Below the pieces are notes generated by a model. It searched no databases. It worked only from the letters and a program-made list of their open reading frames with translations, and was not told the origin of the DNA. Of a stretch of 59,759 nucleotides of DNA, positions 35,284 through 43,838 are shown in pieces (position 1 is the first letter of the stretch; the number at the start of each line of letters is the position of its first letter). The DNA is from an uncultured Oscillospiraceae bacterium (lineage in GTDB: Bacteria; Bacillota; Clostridia; Oscillospirales; Oscillospiraceae), in NCBI GenBank assembly GCA_947630345.1, contig CANRHF010000002.1:1-59759 (forward strand), read 5' to 3'. A program made the position numbers and the translations under genes.

Positions 35284-36699
35284 TCAATTTTTCACCATTT
35301 CTTCCTGCCTAAGCTGCTCTACCAGTTCTTTCTGCCGCTTCTCGTTCTCCCGCGCGACCTCAAATCCCTCCGTGCTGCTCTTGCTGAACAGCACACGCAC
35401 CGTCAGCAGCATCAATTTAATATCCAAAAGCAGAGAGTAGTTCTCAATATACATCAGGTCCAACCGCAGCTTGTCATACGCGCTGGTGTTGTATTTTCCG
35501 TAGATCTGCGCATACCCTGTCAGACCGCCCTTTACCTTCAGACGGTACGCAAACTCCGGGATCTCCGCCGAGTACTTCTCGACGTGTTCAACACGTTCAG
35601 GCCGCGGCCCAACGATGCTCATGTCGCCCTTCAGAATGTTGAGAATCTGCGGAAGCTCGTCGATCCGTGTCGGCCGGATGACCCGTCCCACCTTTGTGAT
35701 ACGTGGATCCCGTCCCGTCGCCGGGATGGAATGTCCGTCCTTTTCCGCGTTTACGATCATGCTGCGGAACTTCAGAATGTCAAACTCCTTCCCCCACCGC
35801 GTCAAGCGCTTCTGCCGGTAGAACACCGGTCCTCCATCCTCCAGCTTGATCGCGATCGATGTAACAAGTAAAATAGGGGAGGTGATGATCAAGGCCACCA
35901 GAGACAGCGCGATATCCATCGTTCGCTTGATGAACCGCTGCCCAATCGTCAGGCCGATCCCCCTTATGAGGAACATCGGCGTGTCCACCGCGGAAATGTT
36001 CCGCGCGCCGCGAATCAAAACGTCCGTGATCTTCGGCACGATGTAAATACGGATCTGGTTCTTATAACAGTATTTCAAGATATCATTCCGCAGCTCGGCG
36101 GATACATCGTTCACAACCACCGACTCCGCCGCGTCGATCTCCTTGATGAGCTTCTCCCAGGGCTCGTGCGCGGAAACCATCTTGTAGACGTTGTACCGTT
36201 CCTTCTGCGTGTCCAGTTTGAGTTTCATCCCGACTGCTTCTTCCCTGCCGTAGATCATCAGCATACGATGCGCCGTATAAAGGTGCCGATAGATGAACCC
36301 ATAGAGGCAGATAAACAACGTGCAAACAAACAGGTCCACAATATACAGTGAAAGCACCGGGAGCGGGCTCACCATTTGATTGGAGATCAGGCAGAGCTGG
36401 AAATAGGTGATGATGTTCACGATCAGCATCGCGGCCCACTGCGCGATCCCAAGATCGAGCTTGCGCATATTCCCAAACTGGAATCCGTCCGAATTCTGGA
36501 TGAAGAGCCAACTCAGCAGGCCATATACGCCCATGAGTACATATTTTCCGTTTCCGAGATACGCAGGAAACGGATCGTCCTCGTGCCCGTATCTCCAGAA
36601 GAAATAGTACAGGACTGAAAGCAACACCACTTCAACAATGCCTTCCAAAAATCGCACCATCGATTTTGTGTCGGCGCTCAGCTTCTGCTGCTCATCCAT
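35284..36699 (-). CDS. Undecaprenyl-phosphate sugar-1-phosphate transferase (WcaJ/WbaP-like initiating enzyme)
   Basis: This enzyme starts the repeat unit by moving a sugar-1-phosphate to undecaprenyl phosphate. The 471-residue product has about four N-terminal spans, a CoA-binding-like middle region and a C-terminal catalytic domain beginning with KRTMDIALSLVALIITSPIL. The catalytic motifs are DGGPVFYRQKRLTRWGKEF, ILKFRSM, and DELPQILNILKGDMSIVGPRPE. A C-terminal helix rich in E, K and Q follows. It is the first gene of the operon; the ATG at 36699 is preceded by a weak GAAGAAAG site, and a longer open frame is rejected. The transferred sugar (Glc, Gal or an amino sugar) is not decided by sequence alone. 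Confidence 0.93.
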   Translation of the reverse strand: MDEQQKLSADTKSMVRFLEGIVEVVLLSVLYYFFWRYGHEDDPFPAYLGNGKYVLMGVYGLLSWLFIQNSDGFQFGNMRKLDLGIAQWAAMLIVNIITYFQLCLISNQMVSPLPVLSLYIVDLFVCTLFICLYGFIYRHLYTAHRMLMIYGREEAVGMKLKLDTQKERYNVYKMVSAHEPWEKLIKEIDAAESVVVNDVSAELRNDILKYCYKNQIRIYIVPKITDVLIRGARNISAVDTPMFLIRGIGLTIGQRFIKRTMDIALSLVALIITSPILLVTSIAIKLEDGGPVFYRQKRLTRWGKEFDILKFRSMIVNAEKDGHSIPATGRDPRITKVGRVIRPTRIDELPQILNILKGDMSIVGPRPERVEHVEKYSAEIPEFAYRLKVKGGLTGYAQIYGKYNTSAYDKLRLDLMYIENYSLLLDIKLMLLTVRVLFSKSSTEGFEVARENEKRQKELVEQLRQEEMVKN

Positions 36700-36927
36700 T
36701 CTTTCTTCACCATCCGTTCTTTTTTTACGGGAGCCTTTTTCCCTGCGCTCCTTTTTCCCGGAAGGCCACTCCTTTTGCCCGATTCTGAGCGCATAAAAGA
36801 TAAGGCCCGGCACACTTCCCAACTGTTGGCAAGCTGAACCTTGCGGTCGATCCTTTCAACGTGTTGTTAAAAATACAAATCAATAACCTTAAAAATACTA
36901 CGCAAAGCGTCATAATCCACCCATAGC
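36700..36927 (-). promoter_or_regulatory. Long 5' leader of the polysaccharide operon
   Basis: About 230 bases lie between the predicted transcription start and the first gene. They contain two adjacent small inverted repeats: CCAAC/GTTGG (36819-36829) and GCAAG/CTTGC with a 6-base loop (36829-36844). I recognise no riboswitch. Long leaders with small hairpins precede several long Firmicute polysaccharide operons controlled by antiterminators of the NusG/LoaP type; that link is speculative here. Confidence 0.4.
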
Positions 36928-36933
36928 TTTGAT

Positions 36934-36962
36934 ATTATACTATGCGGCAGCGCGTTTGTCAA
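36934..36962 (-). promoter_or_regulatory. Consensus vegetative promoter of the polysaccharide operon
   Basis: On the minus strand TTGACA (36957-36962) is followed by exactly 17 bases and TATAAT (36934-36939). Both hexamers match consensus perfectly, so a strong housekeeping-sigma promoter is expected, starting transcription near 36927 and reading leftward into the initiating transferase gene. The surrounding DNA is A+T-rich. Confidence 0.88.
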
Positions 36963-37163
36963 TGAACGAGTAACAACATTTGTCCTTATTTTCAGAAAAA
37001 TTAAGTGGTTTTGAAGGGAAATGCTCCCATATATTGTGCTTTTTGGCCGTTGTTTTCTGTCAATATCCCGCAAGGAAGGACAAAGAGAAGCTAAAACCCA
37101 AGCGTTTTTCAAAAACGGCAAAATTCGCGCGCACAGGCAAAAAATCCGATTTTGGGCCCAGGG
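36963..37163. other. Spacer between divergent promoters, no gene seen
   Basis: Two hundred bases of A+T-rich DNA separate the polysaccharide and sbcD promoters. It holds a short palindrome of CGTTTTT and AAAAACG (37103-37117) and no credible reading frame. It marks the border between the mosaic, lower-G+C polysaccharide locus and the G+C-rich region to the right. Confidence 0.5.
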
Positions 37164-37192
37164 TTGCATTCTTCTGCCGTTTTTGCTAAAAT
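37164..37192 (+). promoter_or_regulatory. Promoter of sbcD-sbcC
   Basis: TTGCAT (37164-37169), a 17-base spacer and TAAAAT (37187-37192) form a good housekeeping-type promoter on the plus strand. Transcription would start near 37199, about 25 bases before the sbcD ATG, leaving just room for the AGAAGGG ribosome site. Confidence 0.7.
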
Positions 37193-37223
37193 AAATGTGA
37201 AAAACAGAAAGAAGGGCGCCGCC

Positions 37224-38363
37224 ATGAGACTCATTCACTTATCGGACCTGCACCTGGGGAAACGGGTAAACGAGTTCTCCATGCTGGAGGATCAGGCGTA
37301 CATTCTAAAGCAGATCCTTACGATCATCGACGCGGAAAAGCCCCACGCTGTGCTCCTGGCCGGGGACATCTACGACAAAGCCGTTCCGCCCACGGAGGCG
37401 GTGGAGCTGTTTGACGAGTTTCTGGTGGGCCTGGCCCGGCGGGGGCTGGAGGTGTTCGTCATCAGCGGCAACCACGATTCCCCGGAGCGGATCGCCTTCG
37501 GCTCCAGGATCATGGACGCCAGCGGGATCCACCTGGCTCCGGTGTATGGCGGCAGGGTGCTGCCCACGTCGTTAGAGGACGAATACGGCCCGGTGGACGT
37601 CTATATGCTCCCCTTTTTAAAGCCCGCCCAGGTCCGGCGGTTTTTCGAGGGCGCGGAGCTGTCCACCTATACCGAGGCGGTGAGCCGGGCCATTCAGAGC
37701 ATGGATATTGATCAAAAGCGACGAAACGTGCTGGTGACTCACCAGTTTGTCACCGGGGCCCGGCGCTCCGAGTCGGAGGAACTGTCCGTGGGTGGAGCGG
37801 ACAACGTGGACGCCGGGGTTTTCGCGGCCTTCGACTATGTGGCCTTGGGCCATCTCCACACCCCCCAGAACTGCGGAACGGACCGGATCCGCTACTGCGG
37901 CACACCGTTAAAATACTCCTTTTCGGAGGCCCGAGACGCCAAATCCGTCACCGTTGTGGAGCTTGGGGAAAAAGGAGCCCTCTCCTGCCGGACGGCGCCT
38001 CTGACGCCCCTCCATGATCTGGTGGAGCTGAAGGGGACCTACGAAGATCTGACCCTAAAAGCCTTTTACGAGAACACCTCCTGGCAGGAGGACTACGTCC
38101 ACATCACCCTGACTGACGAGGAGGATGTCCCCGACGCCGTTGGAAAGCTGCGGACCATTTACCACCGGCTGATGAAGCTGGACTACGACAACACCCGTAC
38201 CCGGAGCCAGGGGGAACTCCAAGCCGCGGAAGAAATCGAGGCCAAGTCCCCCCTCCAGCTCTTTTCCGATTTTTACCAGGGGCAGAACAACCTGCCCATG
38301 AGCCGGGAGCAGGCGGACTTCGTGCGGGCGCTGATGGAACGCGTATGGGAGGGAGAGCCATGA
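37224..38363 (+). CDS. sbcD: Exonuclease SbcCD, nuclease subunit SbcD
   Basis: SbcD is the Mre11-like, manganese-dependent nuclease that, with SbcC, cuts DNA hairpins and processes blocked ends. The 379-residue product has the metallophosphoesterase motifs in order: LSDLHLGK at residue 5, LLAGDIYD near 48, ISGNHDSPERIAFGS near 88 and ALGHLHTPQ near 213. The ATG at 37224 gives the canonical MRLIHLSDLHLGK start and has AGAAGGG upstream; the longer open frame is rejected. Its stop overlaps the sbcC start (ATGA), implying coupled translation. The gene is transcribed away from the polysaccharide operon. Confidence 0.97.
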   Translation: MRLIHLSDLHLGKRVNEFSMLEDQAYILKQILTIIDAEKPHAVLLAGDIYDKAVPPTEAVELFDEFLVGLARRGLEVFVISGNHDSPERIAFGSRIMDASGIHLAPVYGGRVLPTSLEDEYGPVDVYMLPFLKPAQVRRFFEGAELSTYTEAVSRAIQSMDIDQKRRNVLVTHQFVTGARRSESEELSVGGADNVDAGVFAAFDYVALGHLHTPQNCGTDRIRYCGTPLKYSFSEARDAKSVTVVELGEKGALSCRTAPLTPLHDLVELKGTYEDLTLKAFYENTSWQEDYVHITLTDEEDVPDAVGKLRTIYHRLMKLDYDNTRTRSQGELQAAEEIEAKSPLQLFSDFYQGQNNLPMSREQADFVRALMERVWEGEP

Positions 38364-41128
38364 GACCGCTGAAACTGACGATTTCCGGGTTCGGTCCCTA
38401 CGCGGACCGGATCGACCTGGATTTGGAGCGGCTGGGGGAGCGCGGCCTCTATCTGATCACGGGGGACACCGGCGCGGGAAAGACCACCATTTTCGACGCC
38501 ATCACCTTCGCCCTCTACGGCAGAGCCAGCGGCGACAACCGGGAGCCCGCCATGCTGCGCTCCAAGTACGCCGCCCCCGGCACCCCCACCGAAGTGACCC
38601 TGACCTTTTCCTGCGGGGGGAAGATCTACACTGTCCGGCGGAACCCGGAATACAGCCGCCCCAAGGCCCGAGGGGAGGGCGTCACCGTCCAAAAGGCCGA
38701 GGCGGAGCTGCGATACCCCGACGGGCGTGTGATCACCCGGCAAAAGGATGTGGATCAGGCCATCCGGGAGGAGATCTTGGGCATCGGCCGGGAGCAGTTT
38801 TTACAGATTGCCATGATCGCCCAGGGGGACTTTTGGAAGCTGCTCCTTGCCTCCACGGAGGAACGGAAGGCGATTTTCCGCAAAATTTTTAAGACGGAGC
38901 GGTATCAAAAGCTCCAGGACCTGCTCCGGGAGGAGGCCCGGGCCCTGGGCGGCCAGTGCGCCCAGCTCCGGGGCAGCCTCCGGCAGTTTATAGAGGGCAT
39001 CCAAGTGGAGGACGGGGACCCCTTTTCCCTGGATCTGGCAAAGGGCCGGGAGGGGGCGCTTCCTATAGAGGACACGGCCCGGCTCCTGGAGGACTGCATT
39101 CAGCGGGAAGAGGTTCGGAAGGCCGGCCTGACCGAGAGAATTCAGGAGATCGACGGGCTGCTGGCCCAGGTCAACGGGAATCTGGGGAAGCTGGAAGCCC
39201 AGGCCAAAGCGAGGGCGGACCGGGAGACCGCACAGCGGGAGTGGGTCCAGGAACAAGAACGCCACCGGACCTGGAAGGCCGCCTGGGAGGCGGAACAGGC
39301 GAAGGCCCCCGAGGTGGAAAGAATCGGGTCGGAAAAGGCCCTGCTGGAGGCGGAGCTGCCCCGGTATCTTGCCCTGGAAGCCCTTTCTAAGGAAATCCGG
39401 CAAAAGCAGGCCGCCCTGGAAGCCCGAAACGAAAAGCTGATTAAGACGGAGGCGACTGCCACCCAGGCCGAGCAGGCCCTTCTGCGGGCAAAGGAGGCGC
39501 TTTCCGCCCTCTCCGGAGTGGAGCTGGAATTGGAAAAGCTCCGCTCTCAAAAGGAAAAAGCGGAAGAAAAGCGGGCGCGGCTGGACGCCCTGGCCGCGTT
39601 GCTTACCAAATACGCTTCAGATGCCCAGCATCTCCGGTGGAAGCAGGAGGACTATGTGGCGGCATGCCGCGCCGCCTCGGAAAAGGAGGCGCTGTTCCGG
39701 GAAAAGCGTCAGGCGTTTCTGGACGAGCAGGCCGGGATCATCGCCGGAACCCTAGAGGACGGGAAGCCCTGCCCCGTCTGCGGCTCCCTGGACCACCCCC
39801 ATCCGGCCCGCAAATCCGAAAACGCCCCCACGGAGGCGGAGCTGAATAGGTTGGAAAAGGACGCCAGCGCCGCCCAGCAGACCGCCCAGGAAAAAAGCCG
39901 GGCCTGCTCCGGGGCAAAGGCCAGTCTGGAAACCTTCTGCCAAGGGCTGGGCGAACGGATCCAGGCCCTCTGGCCCGGCGCTTCTCTCCAGGACGCGCCG
40001 GAGCGGCTGGACCGGGAGCGGGGGCAGACCGCCCAGGCCCTGGGGCATTTGGAAAAGGCCATTTCCCTGGCGGAGGGGCAGCGGGCCCGGAAAGCAGCTC
40101 TTGAAAAGGAAATCCCCCAAAAGGAAGCGGAGCTTTTCAGCCTAAAAGGGGATTTGGAGAAGATTCGGGAGAAAAAAGCGGCGGCAGCGTCGGATATTGC
40201 CGCGAAAAAGAGCCAATTTGACGAGGAGCGGCAGCATCTACGGTTTGAAAGCCGCCGCCAGGCGGAGGATCAGATTCGGCTTTTGGAACGCCAATACCGG
40301 CAGGGGAAAGACGCCCAGCTCCGGGCCCAGACCGCTTTTCACAACTCCGAAAAGGCGCTGGCGACCCTGGAAGCCAAAATAGCGGCCCTGGACCGGCAGC
40401 TCTCCGTCACCTTGGATTTGGATGAAGCGGCCGAAGTCCAAAAAAAGAACGCCCTCCTGGCCCAGCGGGCAAGGGCGGAGGAAATCCGCGCGGGCATCGA
40501 CCGGCGGCTGGCCGTCAACCGGCCCGCCCTGAAAAATATCCGGGAAAAGTCCGGCGATTTGGCGGCGTTGGAAAAGCGCCTGATCTGGCTGGATGCTCTG
40601 AGCAAAACCGCCAACGGCGCCATCCCCGGGAAGGGGAAAATCACCCTGGAGGCCTACATCCAGACCACCTATTTCGACCGAATCCTCCGCCGGGCCAATC
40701 TGCGGCTGATGGTCATGTCGGAGGGCCAATATGAGCTTCGGCGGCAGCGGGAGGCGGAAAACTACCGGAGCCAAAGCGGCCTGGAGCTGGACGTGATCGA
40801 CCACGCCAACGGCACGGAGCGAAGCGTCAAGACCCTCTCCGGCGGCGAGTCCTTCCTGGCGTCCCTGGCGCTGGCCCTGGGTCTCTCCGACGAAATCCAG
40901 TCCGCCGCCGGCGGCGTCCGGCTGGACGCCATGTTTGTGGACGAGGGCTTTGGCTCCCTGGACGATAGCGCCCGGGACCAAGCCATGAAGGCTCTCTCCG
41001 ACCTGACAAGCGGCAACCGGCTGGTGGGGATCATCTCCCATGTGGCCGATTTGAAGGACCGGATCGACCGGAAAATCGTCGTCACCAAGGGTCGGAGCGG
41101 CGGCAGCCAGGCCGTGATCGAGGTCTGA
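38360..41128 (+). CDS. sbcC: Exonuclease SbcCD, ATPase subunit SbcC
   Basis: SbcC is the Rad50-like SMC-type ATPase partner of SbcD. The 922-residue product has the N-terminal Walker A (ITGDTGAGKTTIFDAITFALYG, quoted region near residue 35), long coiled coils rich in E, K, Q, A and R flanking a zinc hook CPVC at residues 471-474 (DGKPCPVCGSLDHP), and the C-terminal ABC signature LSGGESFLASLALAL followed by Walker B (FVDEGFGSLD). Length is slightly below that of E. coli SbcC. The ATG at 38360 follows GGAGGGAGAG and overlaps the sbcD stop; an ATG five codons upstream is less likely. It converges on the UvrA-like gene. Confidence 0.97.
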   Translation: MRPLKLTISGFGPYADRIDLDLERLGERGLYLITGDTGAGKTTIFDAITFALYGRASGDNREPAMLRSKYAAPGTPTEVTLTFSCGGKIYTVRRNPEYSRPKARGEGVTVQKAEAELRYPDGRVITRQKDVDQAIREEILGIGREQFLQIAMIAQGDFWKLLLASTEERKAIFRKIFKTERYQKLQDLLREEARALGGQCAQLRGSLRQFIEGIQVEDGDPFSLDLAKGREGALPIEDTARLLEDCIQREEVRKAGLTERIQEIDGLLAQVNGNLGKLEAQAKARADRETAQREWVQEQERHRTWKAAWEAEQAKAPEVERIGSEKALLEAELPRYLALEALSKEIRQKQAALEARNEKLIKTEATATQAEQALLRAKEALSALSGVELELEKLRSQKEKAEEKRARLDALAALLTKYASDAQHLRWKQEDYVAACRAASEKEALFREKRQAFLDEQAGIIAGTLEDGKPCPVCGSLDHPHPARKSENAPTEAELNRLEKDASAAQQTAQEKSRACSGAKASLETFCQGLGERIQALWPGASLQDAPERLDRERGQTAQALGHLEKAISLAEGQRARKAALEKEIPQKEAELFSLKGDLEKIREKKAAAASDIAAKKSQFDEERQHLRFESRRQAEDQIRLLERQYRQGKDAQLRAQTAFHNSEKALATLEAKIAALDRQLSVTLDLDEAAEVQKKNALLAQRARAEEIRAGIDRRLAVNRPALKNIREKSGDLAALEKRLIWLDALSKTANGAIPGKGKITLEAYIQTTYFDRILRRANLRLMVMSEGQYELRRQREAENYRSQSGLELDVIDHANGTERSVKTLSGGESFLASLALALGLSDEIQSAAGGVRLDAMFVDEGFGSLDDSARDQAMKALSDLTSGNRLVGIISHVADLKDRIDRKIVVTKGRSGGSQAVIEV

Positions 41129-41179
41129 GGGGCAAAAAACCGGTCAGACGCCTCGCCGCTTTGAAATGATATGAGAAAA

Positions 41180-41205
41180 GGGCCCCGCCGTCAGGCAGGG
41201 TCCCG
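41180..41205. terminator. Hairpin between convergent sbcC and uvrA-like genes
   Basis: GGGCCCCGCC and GGCAGGGTCCC form an imperfect stem of about nine pairs, with one bulge and one mismatch, around a GTCA loop. On the minus strand the stem overlaps the uvrA-like stop codon and is followed by TTTTCTCAT; on the plus strand by GTTTCTT. It could serve both genes. Confidence 0.5.
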
Positions 41206-43716
41206 TTTCTTCGGATTTTTCAGGTACTGGCCCGTCAGGCTCTGGCTGTTTTCCCGAATCTGGTCGGGCGTGCCCTGGGCCACGATCCGCCCGCCAAGGA
41301 CGCCGCCCCCTGGGCCCATGTCCAGAATATAGTCGGCGTTTTGGATCACGTCCTGATCGTGCTCAATGACGATAACCGTGGCCCCGTTCTCAATGAGCCG
41401 CCGGAACACCTTCAGCAGCACCTCCACGTCCAAAGGATGCAGCCCGATGGTGGGCTCGTCGAAGACGAACACCGTGTCCGACTGGCCCTTCCCCATCTCG
41501 CTGGCCAGCTTCAGCCGCTGGGCCTCGCCGCCGGAGAGGCTGGGGGTCTCCTCCCCCAGGGTCAGATACCCCAGGCCCAGGTCATGGAGTACCCGGAGCC
41601 GCCGCGCCACCAGCGGCAAATCCTCGCAGGCCCCCAAGGCCTGGTCGATGCTCATATCCATCAGCTCCGGCAGGGTGTAGGCCGCCCCACCGTTCTTGGG
41701 GACCCGCCGGACCAGGCTGGCGTCCTTGGAGTAGCGGGAGCCGCCGCAATCCGGGCAGGGAATGTCCACATCCGGCAAAAACTGCACATCCAGACTGATG
41801 GTGCCGGTGCCGTCGCAGGTGGGGCAGCGCAGCCGGCCGGTATTGTAGGAAAAATCCCCCTCCCTATATTTCCGCGCCCGGGCGTCGGGGGTCCGGGCAT
41901 AGACCTTCCGCAGCTCGTCGTGTACGTCGGCGTAGGTCGCCACCGTGGAGCGGACGTTGATGCCGATGGGGGCCGAGTCAATCAGCTTGACCTGGCCGAT
42001 GCCCTCGGCGGCGAGGGCCTTCACATGCCCGGGAAGCGGCGTGCCCTTGATCCGCGCCTCCAGGGCCGGGACCAGGCTCTCCAGGACCATGGTGGTCTTG
42101 CCGGAGCCGGACACCCCGGTGACCACGGTGAGCCGCCCCTTGGGAAAATCCGCCTCCAGGGGCCGCACCGTATGGATTTCGGAGGTGGACAGGTGGATCC
42201 TGCCCAGGGCGAACAGCTCCTCAGGCGGAATGGCCTGGGACAGCGCCACCGCCGCCTCCCCGGTGAGAAAGGGCCCAATTCGGGAGGCGGGGTCCCGCTG
42301 GACCTCCTCCACCGGCCCCTGGGCGATCACCGTTCCGCCCCCCGCCCCGGCCTCGGGGCCCATTTCAATGAGCCAGTCCGCCTGGGCCAGGACGTTGGTA
42401 TCGTGGTCCACCAGCACCACCGTGTTGCCGTCGGCGATCAGGTCCCTCATGACCCCGGTAAGGCCCGCCATATTGGCCGGGTGCAGGCCGATGGAGGGTT
42501 CGTCCAGGACATACAGCACCCCCGTGGTGCGGTTCCGCACCGCCCGGGCCAGCTGCATCCGCTGCCGCTCCCCCGTGGAGAGGGTGGAGGCCGCCCGGTC
42601 CAGGGTCAGATAGTCCAGCCCCAGATCCATCAGCCGCCGGGCCGCCCCCTGGAACGCCTCGCAAATGCTCTTGGCCATGGGCCTCATGGGCGCGGGCAGG
42701 GATTCCGGCACCCCGTCCACCCACTTCACCAGGTCCGCCAGGGTCATTTGACAGACCTGGGCCAGAGAAATGCCCCGAAGCCGGGGCGCCCGGGCGGCGT
42801 CGCTCAGCCGGGTGCCGCCGCAGTCCGGGCACACGTCCTGGCGGAGGAATTTTTCCACCCGCTTCATGCCCTTCTCATCCTTGACCTTCGCCAGGGCGTT
42901 CTCCACCGTGTAGGTGGCGTTGAAATAGGTGAAGTCCATGTCCCCCGCCGCGCCGCTGGTCTTATTTTGATAGATGATGTTTTTCTTCACCGCCGGGCCG
43001 TGGAAGACGATGTCCCGCTCCTTTTCCGTCAGGTCCCGGAAGGGCACGTCCGTCCGCACCCCCATGGCCCGGGCAATGTCCTTCATCAGCGACCACATCA
43101 GGGTCTGCCAGGGGGCCACCGCCCCCTGGTCGATGGACAGCGACTCGTCCGGCACCAGGGTGGACTCGTCCACCATCCGAACGATGCCCGTGCCGTCGCA
43201 GCGCTTGCAGGCGCCCTGACTGTTGAAAGCCAGCTCCTCCGCCCCGGGGGCGAAGAACTGCGCGCCGCACACCGGGCAGGTCAGCGGAAGGCCCGCCGCC
43301 ACGTTGAGGGAGGGCTCCAAATAATGGCCGTTGGGGCAGCGGTGGGAGGCCAGCCGGGAAAACATCAGCCGGAGGCTGTTGAGCAGCTCCGTGCCGGTGC
43401 CGAAGGTACTGCGGATTCCCGGGACCCCGGGGCGCTGCCGGAGGGCCAGGGCGGCGGGGACGTAGCGCACCTCGTCCACCTGGGCCTTCTCCGCCTGGGT
43501 CATCCGCCGCCGGGTGTAGGTGGACAGGGATTCTAAGTACCGCCGAGACCCCTCCGCGTACAAAATGCCCAGGGCCAGGGAGGACTTGCCCGAGCCGGAC
43601 ACCCCGGCGATGCCCACGATCTTGTGCAGGGGCACGTCCACGTCGATATTCTTGAGATTATGGACTCTGCCGCCCCGGATCTCGATTTCCTCGGGGGGCG
43701 CCTGCCGTTCGCTCAT
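41191..43716 (-). CDS. Class II UvrA-like excinuclease ATPase (UvrA2/DrrC-type)
   Basis: The 841-residue protein has two ABC modules: Walker A GVSGSGKSSLALG and GVSGSGKTTMVLE, signatures LSTGERQRMQLARA and LSGGEAQRLKLASE, and Walker B LYVLDEPSIGLHP and VFVFDEPTIGLHP. A CPTC/CPDC zinc module precedes the second signature. Compared with housekeeping UvrA (about 940 residues) it is about 100 shorter. The region after SLRLMFSRLASHRCP passes almost directly to CPVCGAQFFAPG, so the UvrB-binding domain appears absent. Such class II proteins are linked to DNA-damage or drug tolerance, including DrrC. The ATG at 43716 is preferred; another four codons upstream abuts its ribosome site. A standard uvrA is expected elsewhere in the genome. 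Confidence 0.88.
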   Translation of the reverse strand: MSERQAPPEEIEIRGGRVHNLKNIDVDVPLHKIVGIAGVSGSGKSSLALGILYAEGSRRYLESLSTYTRRRMTQAEKAQVDEVRYVPAALALRQRPGVPGIRSTFGTGTELLNSLRLMFSRLASHRCPNGHYLEPSLNVAAGLPLTCPVCGAQFFAPGAEELAFNSQGACKRCDGTGIVRMVDESTLVPDESLSIDQGAVAPWQTLMWSLMKDIARAMGVRTDVPFRDLTEKERDIVFHGPAVKKNIIYQNKTSGAAGDMDFTYFNATYTVENALAKVKDEKGMKRVEKFLRQDVCPDCGGTRLSDAARAPRLRGISLAQVCQMTLADLVKWVDGVPESLPAPMRPMAKSICEAFQGAARRLMDLGLDYLTLDRAASTLSTGERQRMQLARAVRNRTTGVLYVLDEPSIGLHPANMAGLTGVMRDLIADGNTVVLVDHDTNVLAQADWLIEMGPEAGAGGGTVIAQGPVEEVQRDPASRIGPFLTGEAAVALSQAIPPEELFALGRIHLSTSEIHTVRPLEADFPKGRLTVVTGVSGSGKTTMVLESLVPALEARIKGTPLPGHVKALAAEGIGQVKLIDSAPIGINVRSTVATYADVHDELRKVYARTPDARARKYREGDFSYNTGRLRCPTCDGTGTISLDVQFLPDVDIPCPDCGGSRYSKDASLVRRVPKNGGAAYTLPELMDMSIDQALGACEDLPLVARRLRVLHDLGLGYLTLGEETPSLSGGEAQRLKLASEMGKGQSDTVFVFDEPTIGLHPLDVEVLLKVFRRLIENGATVIVIEHDQDVIQNADYILDMGPGGGVLGGRIVAQGTPDQIRENSQSLTGQYLKNPKKRDPA

Positions 43717-43755
43717 TTTTCGTCCCATCCTTAAATAGGTGATTTTTTCTCATTC

Positions 43756-43784
43756 ATTATGCCAATTTCCCAGATATTTGTCAA
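43756..43784 (-). promoter_or_regulatory. Promoter of the UvrA-like gene
   Basis: On the minus strand TTGACA (43779-43784), 17 bases and CATAAT (43756-43761) make a strong housekeeping-type promoter. Transcription would begin near 43749, about 33 bases before the chosen ATG. It lies just downstream of the prsW terminator hairpin. Confidence 0.75.
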
Positions 43785-43788
43785 GAGT

Positions 43789-43818
43789 CCGCCCGGAACG
43801 GTATGGCGTTCCGGGCGG
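43789..43818 (-). terminator. Strong hairpin after the PrsW-like gene
   Basis: A perfect 12-bp stem (CCGCCCGGAACG / CGTTCCGGGCGG) with a 6-base loop lies 20 bases beyond the PrsW-like gene stop. The T-run is on the plus-strand side (TTGAATATTTTTTG) and the minus-strand side is poor in T, so termination efficiency in the coding direction is uncertain. It separates the gene from the UvrA-like transcription unit. Confidence 0.6.
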
Positions 43819-43838
43819 TTGAATATTTTTTGCTGCCG

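Noticed and set aside
37103..37117. Palindrome CGTTTTT/AAAAACG as a terminator
   Set aside because: The one-base centre and A/T-rich arms cannot form a stable hairpin, and no gene ends here.
36980..37189. A 69-codon frame in the divergent intergenic region
   Set aside because: It has no ribosome site, overlaps the sbcD promoter and its composition is not protein-like.
41341..43536. A 731-codon plus-strand open frame opposite the UvrA-like gene
   Set aside because: It is the antisense shadow of a G+C-rich gene with complete ABC motifs; its translation is low-complexity and matches no family.
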